The notes beneath the pieces were generated by a model. The model was given only the letters and a program-made list of their open reading frames with translations, made no database searches and was not told the DNA's origin. Position numbers and translations under genes: made by a program. From Gemmatimonadota bacterium (GTDB taxonomy: Bacteria; Gemmatimonadota; Gemmatimonadetes; Gemmatimonadales; GWC2-71-9), in assembly GCA_003222135.1 (NCBI GenBank), contig QHUM01000059.1, positions 1 to 64,000 on the forward strand: a DNA stretch of 64,000 nucleotides, in the 5' to 3' direction. This document shows positions 16,771 through 24,638 of this stretch, one piece after another. Numbering within the stretch: position 1 is the first letter of the stretch; each line of letters starts with the position of its first letter.

Positions 16771-17476
16771 GATCCTGGCGAACGTCCGTGGTCGCCTGCG
16801 CGCGCAGGATTTTCGACTCGTCGCACTCGCCCTGGCGCGGGGCGACGCGGTGCGCCGCGAGCACTACGAGCGCCTGCTGCTCGAGCAGGGGCCGGACCGG
16901 GTGCTCGACGAGCGCGGCCTGCTCGAGGCGCTGCTCGTGCTGCGCAGCTTGGTCGTGCCGTCGCCGGCGCTGTTCGCCTACGTGGCGGTGCGGCACACGC
17001 TGCTCGCCGCCGGCGTCGATGACTGCGAGCTCGCCGACTACCTCGCGGCGTTGCTGCTCGAGTTCGGCGACCACGGCCGCCACACCCGCATCGGGCGCGC
17101 CGACGACCAGACGTATCACTATCTCGTCGACATGGTCGGCGAGCTGACCGAGGGGGACGACTCGGGGGAGCGCGGCTTCCTGCTGCGTGTGCATCTCGGA
17201 AACTACAGCCTCTGGCTCGCGGGGCTGTTCCCCGACTACGTCGCGGCGCGCCGCAATCGTCAAGGGGGACCCGACCTTCCCTACTACGACGAGCTCGGCC
17301 GCCAGGGGTACCACCTCGCCTCCGAGCACCGCCTGGCCGAGCGCTTCGGCGTGGCCGGGATCTATCGGGCGGCCGCGCAGCGGTTCCCGACGCTGCGCGT
17401 CGCCTTCAACCACCTGAGCGATCGGGTGTTCTTCCCCAACGTGAGCACGCCGGAAAAGATACTGCGAAATCTCTGA
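16769..17476 (+). CDS. Conserved hypothetical protein, 235 aa
   Basis: A soluble, helix-rich protein starting MILANVRGRLRAQDFRLVALALARGD, with no signal peptide or membrane segment. A distinctive aromatic stretch is ERGFLLRVHLGNYSLWLAGLFPDYVAARR, followed by PYYDELGRQGYHLASEHRLAERFGVAGIYRAAAQRF. I do not recognise the family. A GGGAGG ribosome site about 7 nt before the ATG supports this start. The start codon overlaps the divergent kinase ATG, so its promoter must lie within the kinase gene. It converges on the SCP2-like gene with 7 bp between stops. Confidence 0.7.
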   Translation: MILANVRGRLRAQDFRLVALALARGDAVRREHYERLLLEQGPDRVLDERGLLEALLVLRSLVVPSPALFAYVAVRHTLLAAGVDDCELADYLAALLLEFGDHGRHTRIGRADDQTYHYLVDMVGELTEGDDSGERGFLLRVHLGNYSLWLAGLFPDYVAARRNRQGGPDLPYYDELGRQGYHLASEHRLAERFGVAGIYRAAAQRFPTLRVAFNHLSDRVFFPNVSTPEKILRNL

Positions 17477-17483
17477 GACGGCC

Positions 17484-17906
17484 CTACTCGTCCAAGAATT
17501 TCGTCGGGATTCGCGTCGCCGCCTGCACGAGCTCTTCCGCCGACTTCACGAACCGGACCACGATCGGCAACGACCCCTTGAGCGCCAGCTTGCGCTGCAT
17601 GATCCCGGCGATCGGCCCGAGCTCCTTGCGGATCACCCGCTTCCACTGGCTGTAATCTCCGGTGATGACGAACGGCGCCTGCTCGGCTTCGGTTTGCGAC
17701 ACGACCTTCGCCGCGCGGCACATGCCCCGCTCGAGGTCGAGCCAGATGCCCACCGGCTCGGCGATCCCGATCTCGGGCTGGCGGTTCACCACCAGCGCGA
17801 CCGCGCCGTGGGTCCACTCCTTGGAGGCCTCGCGGTAGCTCTGGCTCGCGTTGATCTCGGTACCGTACGCGCTGACCCACTCGCGGGTAGGGAAGGCGAG
17901 GCTCAT
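17484..17906 (-). CDS. SCP2 sterol-binding-like domain protein
   Basis: A 140-residue single-domain protein. The central GIWLDLERGMCRAAKVVSQTEAEQAPFVITGDYSQWKRVIRKELGPIAGIMQRKLALKGSLPIVVRFV block has the SCP-2 pattern: a beta strand ending in a charged turn, then VITGDYSQWKRVI and the hydrophobic helix with the LKGSLPIV motif. Such domains bind lipids or acyl groups in the cytoplasm. The ATG overlaps the stop of the upstream hydrolase (ATGA), and it is the last gene of the run that begins with the lipoprotein/TonB receptor pair. Confidence 0.75.
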   Translation of the reverse strand: MSLAFPTREWVSAYGTEINASQSYREASKEWTHGAVALVVNRQPEIGIAEPVGIWLDLERGMCRAAKVVSQTEAEQAPFVITGDYSQWKRVIRKELGPIAGIMQRKLALKGSLPIVVRFVKSAEELVQAATRIPTKFLDE

Positions 17907-18586
17907 CGCACCGCCTCCGCGAACGCGCGAAACAGGGCACCCTCGACGTCGTCCTCCGGGTGCCACTGCACGGCGAGCGTCCACGGCCCGCCGGCGGACG
18001 GTTCGGCGCCCTCGATCACGCCGTCGGGGGCCCAGGCGGTGGCGGAGAGCGGCGGCGCCAAGTCGCGGATCGCCTGATGGTGGCGGCTGTTCACGCTGGT
18101 CTCGAGGGTAGCGATGGTGTCGTGCAGCAGGGAGCCCGCCTCCACGCGCAAGCCATGGCGTGCCTGCGGGTCGGCATGATCGATGTCGCTCGAGCGCTCG
18201 CTCGCCAGGTCCTGGTACAGCGTGCCGCCGAGCGCGACGTTCAGAATCTGGATCCCCCGGCAGATCGCCAGGATCGGGAGCCGGCGGGCACGCGCGCCCT
18301 CGATCAGCGCCAGCTCGACGGCGTCGCGCGCGGCGTCGGTGTCGCCCAACTTCGGGTGCGGCGGGGCGCCATAGCGTGCGGGAGCCACGTCTTCGCCGCC
18401 GGTGAGCACGAGACCGCCAACCCGGTCGAGGGCGGCACACGCCTTTTCGGGGTCGAGGATCGGCGGCACGACGAGGGGCACGAGGCCGGCGTGAGTAAGA
18501 GCGCGCACGTAGGCCGCATTGAGGGCGACCCGCTCCCGGCCCGCGTCCGTGCGCAGCGGGGCGGTGACGGCGACGACGCCCCTCAT
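17903..18586 (-). CDS. Gamma-glutamyl-GABA hydrolase-like class I glutamine amidotransferase (PuuD family)
   Basis: A 227-residue peptidase C26 protein. The nucleophile elbow LAICRGIQILNVALGGTLYQDL holds the catalytic cysteine, and QWHPED near the C-terminus supplies the histidine and acidic residue. RVGGLVLTGGEDVAPARYG is the oxyanion and glycine-rich loop of the PuuD branch, and SVNSRHHQAI is also typical. It should hydrolyse gamma-glutamyl amides in the cytoplasm. It overlaps both neighbours by 4 bp. Why it sits with exported proteins and a TonB receptor is unclear. Confidence 0.88.
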   Translation of the reverse strand: MRGVVAVTAPLRTDAGRERVALNAAYVRALTHAGLVPLVVPPILDPEKACAALDRVGGLVLTGGEDVAPARYGAPPHPKLGDTDAARDAVELALIEGARARRLPILAICRGIQILNVALGGTLYQDLASERSSDIDHADPQARHGLRVEAGSLLHDTIATLETSVNSRHHQAIRDLAPPLSATAWAPDGVIEGAEPSAGGPWTLAVQWHPEDDVEGALFRAFAEAVR

Positions 18587-19134
18587 CGCGGCGCCTGCGC
18601 GGGTGGGCCGAGCAGTGGGCAGCGGGAGTTGCTCACGCTCGGCCAGTCCACGCGGACGCCGTAGAGCGGGATGGTCTTGTCGGTTCCCCCTCCCCGCACC
18701 GTGCCGAGCTGCGGGAACGAGGGCGGGGGACGTACGGACTCGTAGATCAGCACCCCCTGAGCACGTTGCGTCGAGTCGTCCACCACGAGCAGCCCGTACA
18801 CCGCCGAGTCCGTGGGGAACGGTGGGAAGTTCGGGCCTTGATAGGTCAGCACGAGCCGTGACCCCGCGTAGGCCACGGTGACCTCACCCTGATGGGAGGT
18901 GCCGGCGACGAGGGCGGGGAGCGACGCGGACAGGCCGCGCGGTGCATCGGTCAGCACGAACGGTAGGATGGTGAGCTGCTGCTGGATCATGCGGGGGCCC
19001 ACGAGCAGCGCCAGACCGCAGGTGGGGGAGCGGGAGCGGTCGCCGCCGCACGCCGCCACCACGAGCGATGTCAAGAAAAACGGCGCCACGCGAGACGGCG
19101 TCACGGGGGACCGTCGCGCGCGCACGAGCCTCAT
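18583..19134 (-). CDS. Predicted lipoprotein, unknown function
   Basis: A 183-residue protein starting with a basic n-region (MRLVRARR), a hydrophobic core and the lipobox VVAAC at about residue 29, so the mature protein probably begins CGGDRSRSP and is lipid-anchored. The rest is beta-rich with repeated VLTYQGPNFPPFP- and YGLLVVDDSTQRAQGVLIYESV-type strands. No family is recognised. The ATG overlaps the stop of the next exported protein gene, and its own stop overlaps the amidotransferase ATG, showing tight coupling. Confidence 0.65.
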   Translation of the reverse strand: MRLVRARRSPVTPSRVAPFFLTSLVVAACGGDRSRSPTCGLALLVGPRMIQQQLTILPFVLTDAPRGLSASLPALVAGTSHQGEVTVAYAGSRLVLTYQGPNFPPFPTDSAVYGLLVVDDSTQRAQGVLIYESVRPPPSFPQLGTVRGGGTDKTIPLYGVRVDWPSVSNSRCPLLGPPAQAPR

Positions 19135-19595
19135 CGAGCGGTCACGACTTCGGTGACCGTGGCGGGATAGGGGGCGTCCGTGCTCACGCGCCGCAGCTCG
19201 AGGCTGTCGGCGTCCGGGACGAACGGTGTGCCGAGCCGCAGCGCGTCGCCGCTGAGCCAGGCGGCGGTGCGGGCTTTCTGGGACGCGGGGAAGTCCAGGT
19301 CTGCGCCGATGATGTAGCGCCCGGTGTGGCCCAGCGGACCCGCTTCGATCTTGGACCGCTCTTCCTTGCCGTGATAGCGGCGATACAGCCGCCCGGTGAT
19401 CCATTCGCCGGGCATGGTCTTCAGGGTCAAGCGCAGGTACACCGTGGAGTCGATCGGGACGGTGTGGCTGGCGGCGGTCGGTCCAGAGCGAAAGATGCGG
19501 GCCAGCTCCCAAGTCCCGTCGATCGGGGCGCCCTGCAGCGCTCCCCGGCACAGCGCGATCAGCAGCGGGAGGAGGGGGGAGTCGAGCATCGCCAC
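19131..19595 (-). CDS. Small exported protein, unknown function
   Basis: A 154-residue protein. GTG 19595 or ATG 19589 both give a short hydrophobic N-terminus (LLPLLIALCRGALQG) consistent with a Sec signal peptide. The mature part contains IDGTWELARI and repeated beta strands (VYLRLTLKTMPGEWITGRLYRRYHG; GRYIIGADLDF), suggestive of a small beta-barrel or lipocalin-like fold. Family unknown. It starts 3 bp after the TonB-dependent receptor stop and overlaps the lipoprotein gene that follows. Confidence 0.6.
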   Translation of the reverse strand: MAMLDSPLLPLLIALCRGALQGAPIDGTWELARIFRSGPTAASHTVPIDSTVYLRLTLKTMPGEWITGRLYRRYHGKEERSKIEAGPLGHTGRYIIGADLDFPASQKARTAAWLSGDALRLGTPFVPDADSLELRRVSTDAPYPATVTEVVTAR

Positions 19596-19598
19596 AAT

Positions 19599-21824
19599 CT
19601 AATATGTCCAGGTCAGCGTGACCGACAGCGTCCGCACCGGCGCGAGCGTGCGCGGCACCTGGCTATAGATGTAGTTGAGCGCGTTCGCGAGCCGGCAGCG
19701 GACCGAGAGCGGGCCCTGCTCGACCGCCGCCCTCAGGTCGAGCACCTTCCCGGCCAGGCGGGCGTCGTCCGGGTAGAGCTCGACGCGCTCGAAACGGCTG
19801 GCGTAGCGGAAATCGCCGCCGACCGAAACGGCGCGCCACCGGTAGTCGGCGCTCAGGGTGAGGAGGTGCTTCGGGCGAAACGCGAGCGGCGCGCCCGGTA
19901 CGCTGTCGCGCGCCAGCGCGCGGGCGTACAGGAAAGTGTAGGCGAGCGCCATGGTGAGCCGCGGGACCGGCGGTTGGGCGGTCAGCGCGACATCGAGACC
20001 GGCGAGTCGGGCGCGCGTCAAGTTACGGAACTGGATGCTGCTCCCGTTCACGCCCGGCTCGATCAAGTCGTATGCCTCGGTCCAGAAGACTGCCACGTCG
20101 GAGTGAAGGGCGGCGGAGACCCGGGTCGCGTTGCCGAGCTCGACGGACCAGGCGGTTTCGGGGCGCAGGCTCGGGTTGGGGATGACGCGGAACGGCGCGA
20201 CGGTCGTGGAGACGAACCGCTCCGCCAGGGACGGCGCGCGGAAGCCTCGGCCCACCGACGCCCGCCACGCGCCGCGCGAGGTGGCGAGCACGCCGCCCAA
20301 CCGTGGGCTTACGACCGCGGACAGGCCACCGCCGTCGACCGCGCTGTAGTCGACGCGCGCGCCCGCCGTGATGCGCGCGCGGCCGAACAGCTGCTCGCTC
20401 TCGCCGTAGGCCGCGAAGTCCCCCTGCGTGTGCGTGCGGATCACCCCGCTGGTCGTGCTCGTGTCGCCCGTGAAAATGTTGGTGCGCACGTCGGACCGGG
20501 CGACCTCCGCACCCACCGTGACGACGCGGCCCGCCGCGGGCCGCGTGGTGCCGCGCAGCTCGGCGCCGAGGCGGTTGGCGACGCCGAAGTCGTCGGCGCC
20601 CTGGTGGAGGTCGGTGAAACTGGTGCGCAGCCAGGAGGCGCGCGCCTGCCACGCGAGGCGCTCGGAGGCCGTGCGCTCGACCAGCGCCGTGACGTATCCC
20701 TTGTCGGAGCGGGTGAACCGCCCGCGGCCCGTTGTGTCGATCATGAACGGCTGATAGGCCTGTCCCCGATCGTCGCAGCCGCCGCTCGAGCACCAGATGA
20801 GCGGCGTCTCGCTCTGGTCGCTGGCCCAGGAACCGGACGCGGTGACGCGCGTAGCGGGGCGTGGCAACCACACGCCCTTCGCGGACCCCTGCCAGTGATT
20901 CTGCCGGTCCTGCTCCCGGTAGCCGTCCGAATGCCATCCGCCGGCCGTGAGACCGCCGCGCACCCGGTCCGTCCCGTACGACCCGGTCACGTCCAAGCCC
21001 TCGTGCCCTCCGGTGTAGTCGCGGAACCGCCAGACAGCGTACGGCGGGTTGGCGTACGCCCCGCCGCTCGCCCGCACGCGCGCGTGCCAGCCCGCGGCGA
21101 GGTCGCGCGTGATCACATTCACCACGCCGCCCAACGCGGACGACCCGTACAGCGAGGAGCCGGTACCCTTCACGACCTCGACGCGCTGCACGTCCTCGAG
21201 CGGCACCAGGTCCCAGTTGATCCCTCCACGATCGCCCTGATTAGCGGGCACGCCGTCCACCAGCAGCAGCACGCGACTCCCCAGCCCCTGCACGTAGCCC
21301 GTCGAGCCGCGGATGTTCACCTGCCCGTTGAGGAACTGCACGCCCGGGGCCTTGTCGACCGCCTCGTCCACCGTGTTCACGGCGCGGCGCGCGAGGTCGG
21401 TGTCGCTGACGACCGCGACGCTGGTGACGGCCTGATCGAGCAGCTGGGACCGTTTGGCGGCGGTAACGATAGTGGGGGGCAGCGTGACGACGACGTCATC
21501 CACTTGCGTGACGGAGGGTGTCAACACGAAGTCGACCCGGACAGAGTCGTCCGCGACCACGGTCATCGTATCGAACGCCGGGAGATAGCCGATGAACCTT
21601 GCGCTGACGACGACTCGGCCTGTCGGCGCGCCCGACATGCGATAGTTGCCGGCCCGGTCGGTAACCGATCCCAGTGGGGTGCCGACGAGCTCCACGTTGG
21701 CATTCGGCAGTGGCGAACCCTGGGCGCTCGTGACAGTGCCGTAGACGACCGCCGACTGGGCCTGCAGTGCCGCTGACGAAAGCGCCACAAGCAGTACCAG
21801 GACCGGGCTCGACTTCAGGGACAC
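19599..21824 (-). CDS. TonB-dependent outer-membrane receptor
   Basis: A 741-residue receptor. Residues 1-24 are a signal peptide (SSPVLVLLVALSSAALQAQ), then a carboxypeptidase regulatory-like domain (VVYGTVTSAQGSPLPNANVELVG...SARFIGY, about 26-110). The plug domain follows (RAVNTVDEAVDKAPGVQFLNGQVNIRGSTGY...GSSLYGSSALGGVVNVITRD, about 145-270) and then the beta barrel ending in the aromatic residue of TLTWTY. GTG 21824 is chosen because the signal peptide begins there; it overlaps the upstream lipoprotein gene by 10 bp. The ligand is unknown. The arrangement plug-motif plus regulatory domain is as in siderophore, cobalamin or peptide receptors. Confidence 0.93.
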   Translation of the reverse strand: MSLKSSPVLVLLVALSSAALQAQSAVVYGTVTSAQGSPLPNANVELVGTPLGSVTDRAGNYRMSGAPTGRVVVSARFIGYLPAFDTMTVVADDSVRVDFVLTPSVTQVDDVVVTLPPTIVTAAKRSQLLDQAVTSVAVVSDTDLARRAVNTVDEAVDKAPGVQFLNGQVNIRGSTGYVQGLGSRVLLLVDGVPANQGDRGGINWDLVPLEDVQRVEVVKGTGSSLYGSSALGGVVNVITRDLAAGWHARVRASGGAYANPPYAVWRFRDYTGGHEGLDVTGSYGTDRVRGGLTAGGWHSDGYREQDRQNHWQGSAKGVWLPRPATRVTASGSWASDQSETPLIWCSSGGCDDRGQAYQPFMIDTTGRGRFTRSDKGYVTALVERTASERLAWQARASWLRTSFTDLHQGADDFGVANRLGAELRGTTRPAAGRVVTVGAEVARSDVRTNIFTGDTSTTSGVIRTHTQGDFAAYGESEQLFGRARITAGARVDYSAVDGGGLSAVVSPRLGGVLATSRGAWRASVGRGFRAPSLAERFVSTTVAPFRVIPNPSLRPETAWSVELGNATRVSAALHSDVAVFWTEAYDLIEPGVNGSSIQFRNLTRARLAGLDVALTAQPPVPRLTMALAYTFLYARALARDSVPGAPLAFRPKHLLTLSADYRWRAVSVGGDFRYASRFERVELYPDDARLAGKVLDLRAAVEQGPLSVRCRLANALNYIYSQVPRTLAPVRTLSVTLTWTY

Positions 21825-22339
21825 GGTGGGAAGTAGTCGCACACGCGGTGCATGTTGTTGAAGTCCACAACGAAGTCGATCGAGTCCGTGCTCGTCCCGG
21901 CGTTGACGATCACGATCCCCGAGCCGTGCGGCGTCGTATCGCCCGCGTCCCGGTAGAACCCCGTTTCTCGGAGCAGCGTGTCCGCGTTGGTCGGGCTCAA
22001 GGCTCCTTGCTTCTGCCACACCGCGAGCACCCACTCGTACCGGCCGGGCGGGAGTGGCAGCGTATAGAAGAACGGTGGGCCGCCGAGCGGGAGGATCGCA
22101 GGGTTGAGCTGCGGCTTGAACTTGAACAGGTCGTTCTGGCTCCGCGGGAACGTGTCGAACGCGACGACGAACACCTTGGCGGTGCTCTCCGGGACCTGAC
22201 CGACGAAGCTCACGGTCCCGCACACGCCGACGAAGTCGCGCGGACAGCTGGTAGGGGTGAGCGCCGGCTCGAGTCCCTGATTGCAGGCGAGGGCTGTCGC
22301 GAGGGCGATTGCCGTGGCAGCGCGCGCGCGCGTGCTCAT
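21815..22339 (-). CDS. Predicted lipoprotein upstream of the TonB receptor
   Basis: A 174-residue protein with n-region MSTRARAATAIALATALAC; the cysteine after ALA is a plausible lipobox, so the protein is probably membrane-anchored outside the cytoplasm. The mature part has paired cysteines (CPRDFVGVCG, VCDYFPPC) and the phrase GGPPFFYTLPLPPGRYEWVLAVWQKQG, a transthyretin-like beta-sandwich style seen in regulatory or surface-exposed domains. No precise family. It is the first gene of the run and overlaps the receptor by 10 bp, so it may help the same uptake system. Confidence 0.65.
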   Translation of the reverse strand: MSTRARAATAIALATALACNQGLEPALTPTSCPRDFVGVCGTVSFVGQVPESTAKVFVVAFDTFPRSQNDLFKFKPQLNPAILPLGGPPFFYTLPLPPGRYEWVLAVWQKQGALSPTNADTLLRETGFYRDAGDTTPHGSGIVIVNAGTSTDSIDFVVDFNNMHRVCDYFPPCP

Positions 22340-22348
22340 AGCGTCATG

Positions 22349-22376
22349 AATCTGACTGAGGTTGCGTTTCCGTCAA
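22349..22376 (-). promoter_or_regulatory. Candidate promoter of the lipoprotein/TonB receptor operon
   Basis: TTGACG (22376-22371) and CAGATT (22354-22349) are 16 bp apart on the minus strand, with the -10-like box 9 nt before the ATG at 22339. The -35 box lies back to back with that of the divergent fmdB promoter (CGTCAACTTGACC). Confidence 0.45.
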
Positions 22377-22377
22377 C

Positions 22378-22406
22378 TTGACCCCCGTTTCGGCGGGGAA
22401 TACGTT
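22378..22406 (+). promoter_or_regulatory. Candidate promoter of the fmdB gene group
   Basis: TTGACC (22378-22383) and TACGTT (22401-22406) with a 17-bp spacer; the box ends 9 nt before the ATG at 22416. It shares the 22371-22383 block with the divergent promoter. Confidence 0.45.
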
Positions 22407-22415
22407 GAGTTCGCC

Positions 22416-22580
22416 ATGCCGATCTACGAATACCGCTGCACCAAGTGCCGCCGGCGCTTCAGCCAGCAACAGGGGATCGCACAGCACGATCGCAGGCGGC
22501 CCGCCTGTCCCAAGTGCAAGTCACGCGCGGTGGAGCAAGTGTACTCAGCGTTCTTCGCCAAGACCGTCCGAAAGAGCTAG
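22416..22580 (+). CDS. FmdB family zinc-ribbon protein
   Basis: A 54-residue protein with the FmdB/PF09723 pattern: MPIYEYRCTKCRRRF at the start and CPKC at residues 33-36, so two CxxC knuckles would bind one zinc. Such proteins are regulators or small metal ribbons of poorly known role. The ATG at 22416 is preferred over the in-frame extension to 22362, since MPIYEYRC is the near-universal start of the family. The coiled-coil gene follows after 9 bp. Confidence 0.9.
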   Translation: MPIYEYRCTKCRRRFSQQQGIAQHDRRRPACPKCKSRAVEQVYSAFFAKTVRKS

Positions 22581-22589
22581 CGCGCCCTC

Positions 22590-23159
22590 GTGTTCGAGCG
22601 CCTGCGGAACGCCCTGCGCGCCGCCCTCGACGCGGCGACGCCGCCCGGCAACCTGCGCGAGCTGGCGCGTCAGATGCGGGAGGCGGTGGTGGACGCGAAG
22701 GTGTCGGTGCAGGAGACGCGCGCCGCGGTGACGCGCGCCGCAGGCGAGCTGGCCGTCGAACGCCAGCGGCTGGCCGACGCCGAGCGGCGCGGCCGCCTGG
22801 CGGGCGAGATCCAGGACCGCGAGACCGTGGCGGTGGCCGAGCGATTCGCGGCGAAGCATCGCGCGCGCGTCGCGGTGCTGGAGCGCAAGCTGACGGCCCT
22901 GCAGGAGGAGCTGGGGCTGTACGAGCGCGAGCTGGTCGACATGCAAGCGCAGCTCGGGCGCGCCGAGCGGGACCGGCCGCTCACCGAAGCCGAGCGCTCG
23001 GCCGAGCGCGCCTGGCGCGACCTGCAGCAGGCCGGGGGGGTGCGTCCCGACACCGATCTGCAGGGCGACCTGCTCCAGTCCGACCTCGACCGCACGGCGC
23101 GCGAGGCCGCCGCCGACCGGCAGCTGCGCGAGCTCAAGAAGAAGATGAAGAAGGATTGA
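22590..23159 (+). CDS. Coiled-coil protein, PspA-like
   Basis: A 189-residue, almost entirely helical and highly charged protein. A short amphipathic N-terminus (MFERLRNALRAALDAA) is followed by long heptad-like runs (VVDAKVSVQETRAAVTRAAGELAVERQRLADAERR; ARVAVLERKLTALQEELGLYERELVDMQAQLGRAERD) and a lysine-rich tail. This resembles PspA/IM30-type membrane-associated coiled coils, but the match is general and may be convergent. It starts with GTG 22590 and is followed after 4 bp by the DUF1028 gene. Confidence 0.65.
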   Translation: MFERLRNALRAALDAATPPGNLRELARQMREAVVDAKVSVQETRAAVTRAAGELAVERQRLADAERRGRLAGEIQDRETVAVAERFAAKHRARVAVLERKLTALQEELGLYERELVDMQAQLGRAERDRPLTEAERSAERAWRDLQQAGGVRPDTDLQGDLLQSDLDRTAREAAADRQLRELKKKMKKD

Positions 23160-23163
23160 GGGG

Positions 23164-24147
23164 ATGCTGCTCCTGCTCGCGAGTCTCGCGCTGCAGCACC
23201 CGCCCGAGCGTCCGCCGGACCTCGCCAAACGCGCCCACACCTACAGCATCGTCGCCTACGACTCCGCGACCGGGGACCTGGGGGTCGCGGTGCAGTCGAA
23301 GTTCCCGAACGTCGGGGGCATCGTGCCGTGGGCGCAGGCGGGGATCGGCGCAATAGCGACCCAGTCGCTCGGCAATACCGACTACGGGGAGCAGGGGCTC
23401 GAGCTGCTGGCGCGCGGCGCGACCGCGCCCGAGGCGATGCGCATCGTGATGCGCGGCGACCCGCGGCCGTCCCAGCGCCAGGTCGGCATGGTCGACGCGC
23501 GCGGCAACGCGGCGAGCTGGACCGGGGACTCGTGCTTTGATTGGGCCGGAGGGAGAGTCGGCGGTCCGGTGGTCGGCGGCAAGGGCCAGGTCATCGTGGG
23601 GCGGACGTACGCGGCGCAGGCGAACATCATGGTGTCCGATCAGACGGTCAAGAACCTGGCCGCCGCCTTCGAGCGCTCCACCGGTTCGCTGGCCGACCGA
23701 CTCATGGCGGCGCTCGTGGCCGGGCAGTCGGGGGGCGGCGACAAGCGCGGCATGGAATCCGCGGCGCTGCTGGTGGTGCGCAAGAACGCGGGGTACCTGG
23801 GCTCGAACGACCGCTACATCGACATCCGCGTCTACGACGACACCAACCCGATCCGGGAGCTCGAGCGGCTGTACCAGCTGCACCAGCTCTATTTCTTCAC
23901 GAGCCGCCCCGAAGACTTGATCCCCATCACCCCCGACGTCGTGCGGCGACTCGAGCCGATCCTGCTGCGTGAGCCGCGCAACCAACCGGGGAAATGGCTC
24001 GCCGCGCCCCAGGGCGTGGCGAACCGCACGTTTCTCGAGGCGCTCGCGAACTTCATGTACTGGGAGAACTACGACGTGCGGGTGCGGATGGACGGCAAGA
24101 TCGACCGGGTGGCGCTGGACGACATCCTGAAGCGACGCAAGTCGTGA
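23164..24147 (+). CDS. DUF1028 family protein (Ntn-hydrolase-like)
   Basis: A 327-residue protein with an N-terminal signal-like segment (LLLLASLALQ) and the DUF1028 hallmarks THAYSIVAYD-type start (HTYSIVAYDSATGDLGVAVQSKFPNVGGIVPWAQAGIGAIATQS) and GSNDRYIDIRVYDD. DUF1028 has an Ntn-hydrolase-like fold and is linked to peptidoglycan or antibiotic amide hydrolysis, but no substrate is established. About 100 C-terminal residues (from RSRPEDLIPIT onward) extend past the core and look like a peptidoglycan-binding-type or helical addition; I cannot name it. Confidence 0.85.
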   Translation: MLLLLASLALQHPPERPPDLAKRAHTYSIVAYDSATGDLGVAVQSKFPNVGGIVPWAQAGIGAIATQSLGNTDYGEQGLELLARGATAPEAMRIVMRGDPRPSQRQVGMVDARGNAASWTGDSCFDWAGGRVGGPVVGGKGQVIVGRTYAAQANIMVSDQTVKNLAAAFERSTGSLADRLMAALVAGQSGGGDKRGMESAALLVVRKNAGYLGSNDRYIDIRVYDDTNPIRELERLYQLHQLYFFTSRPEDLIPITPDVVRRLEPILLREPRNQPGKWLAAPQGVANRTFLEALANFMYWENYDVRVRMDGKIDRVALDDILKRRKS

Positions 24148-24242
24148 GCGCGCTGCGTCGTTGGTGGTCCCGCATGCGTGCAACCCTGGTCGAGTGGTAC
24201 GGGGAACGCGCCACACGCGACGGACGACGTTCCGGAGGCACC

Positions 24243-24638
24243 ATGGAAATCAAGCGCGACCGCATGGTCTTTCTCGGGTACGGCAAGTATTGGCGCTCGG
24301 ACACGATCCTGGGTCTGATGCCGATCGAGGAGGAGCGTGGCCCCAAACGCCGGACCAACGTGTTCGTGGAGGGCCGCGCGGAGCCGATCATCGCGTCGCG
24401 CACCGAGCAGAGCATCCTCGAGGACATGGGGGCGAGCGACGCGGGCTTCCAGGTACCGGCGCTGCGCGAAGCGGTCACCGAGCTGCTCGCCGCGTTACAC
24501 GAGCTCTCCCCGGTGCTGCGCCGCACGCTGCAGCAGGAGCACCACTTCGACGTCGAGACGTGGGAGCAGCGGCTGGGGGAGTTGCTGCGCGCGCCGCGGG
24601 CGCCCGAGTCCGTGAATCAAAATGAGCTGTTCGACTGA
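24243..24638 (+). CDS. RemA-like (DUF370-related) protein, tentative
   Basis: A 131-residue protein starting MEIKRDRMVFLGYGKYWRSDTILGLMPIEEERGPKRRTNVFVEG. The GYGKYWRSD start and the later RTNVFVEGRAEPIIASRTEQSIL echo the N- and C-halves of the RemA/DUF370 domain, a small DNA-binding regulator of biofilm genes in Bacillus. A longer helical tail follows. ATG 24243 has a strong GGAGG site 6 nt upstream; a GTG at 24144 that overlaps the DUF1028 stop is the alternative. It overlaps the POT transporter start by 1 bp (TGATG). The family call is from my reading and needs profile confirmation. Confidence 0.5.
   Translation: MEIKRDRMVFLGYGKYWRSDTILGLMPIEEERGPKRRTNVFVEGRAEPIIASRTEQSILEDMGASDAGFQVPALREAVTELLAALHELSPVLRRTLQQEHHFDVETWEQRLGELLRAPRAPESVNQNELFD

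Noticed and set aside
19068..21776. 902-codon open frame on the plus strand opposite the TonB receptor
   Set aside because: It mirrors the receptor frame, has no domain or ribosome site and an arginine-rich composition typical of GC-rich shadow frames.
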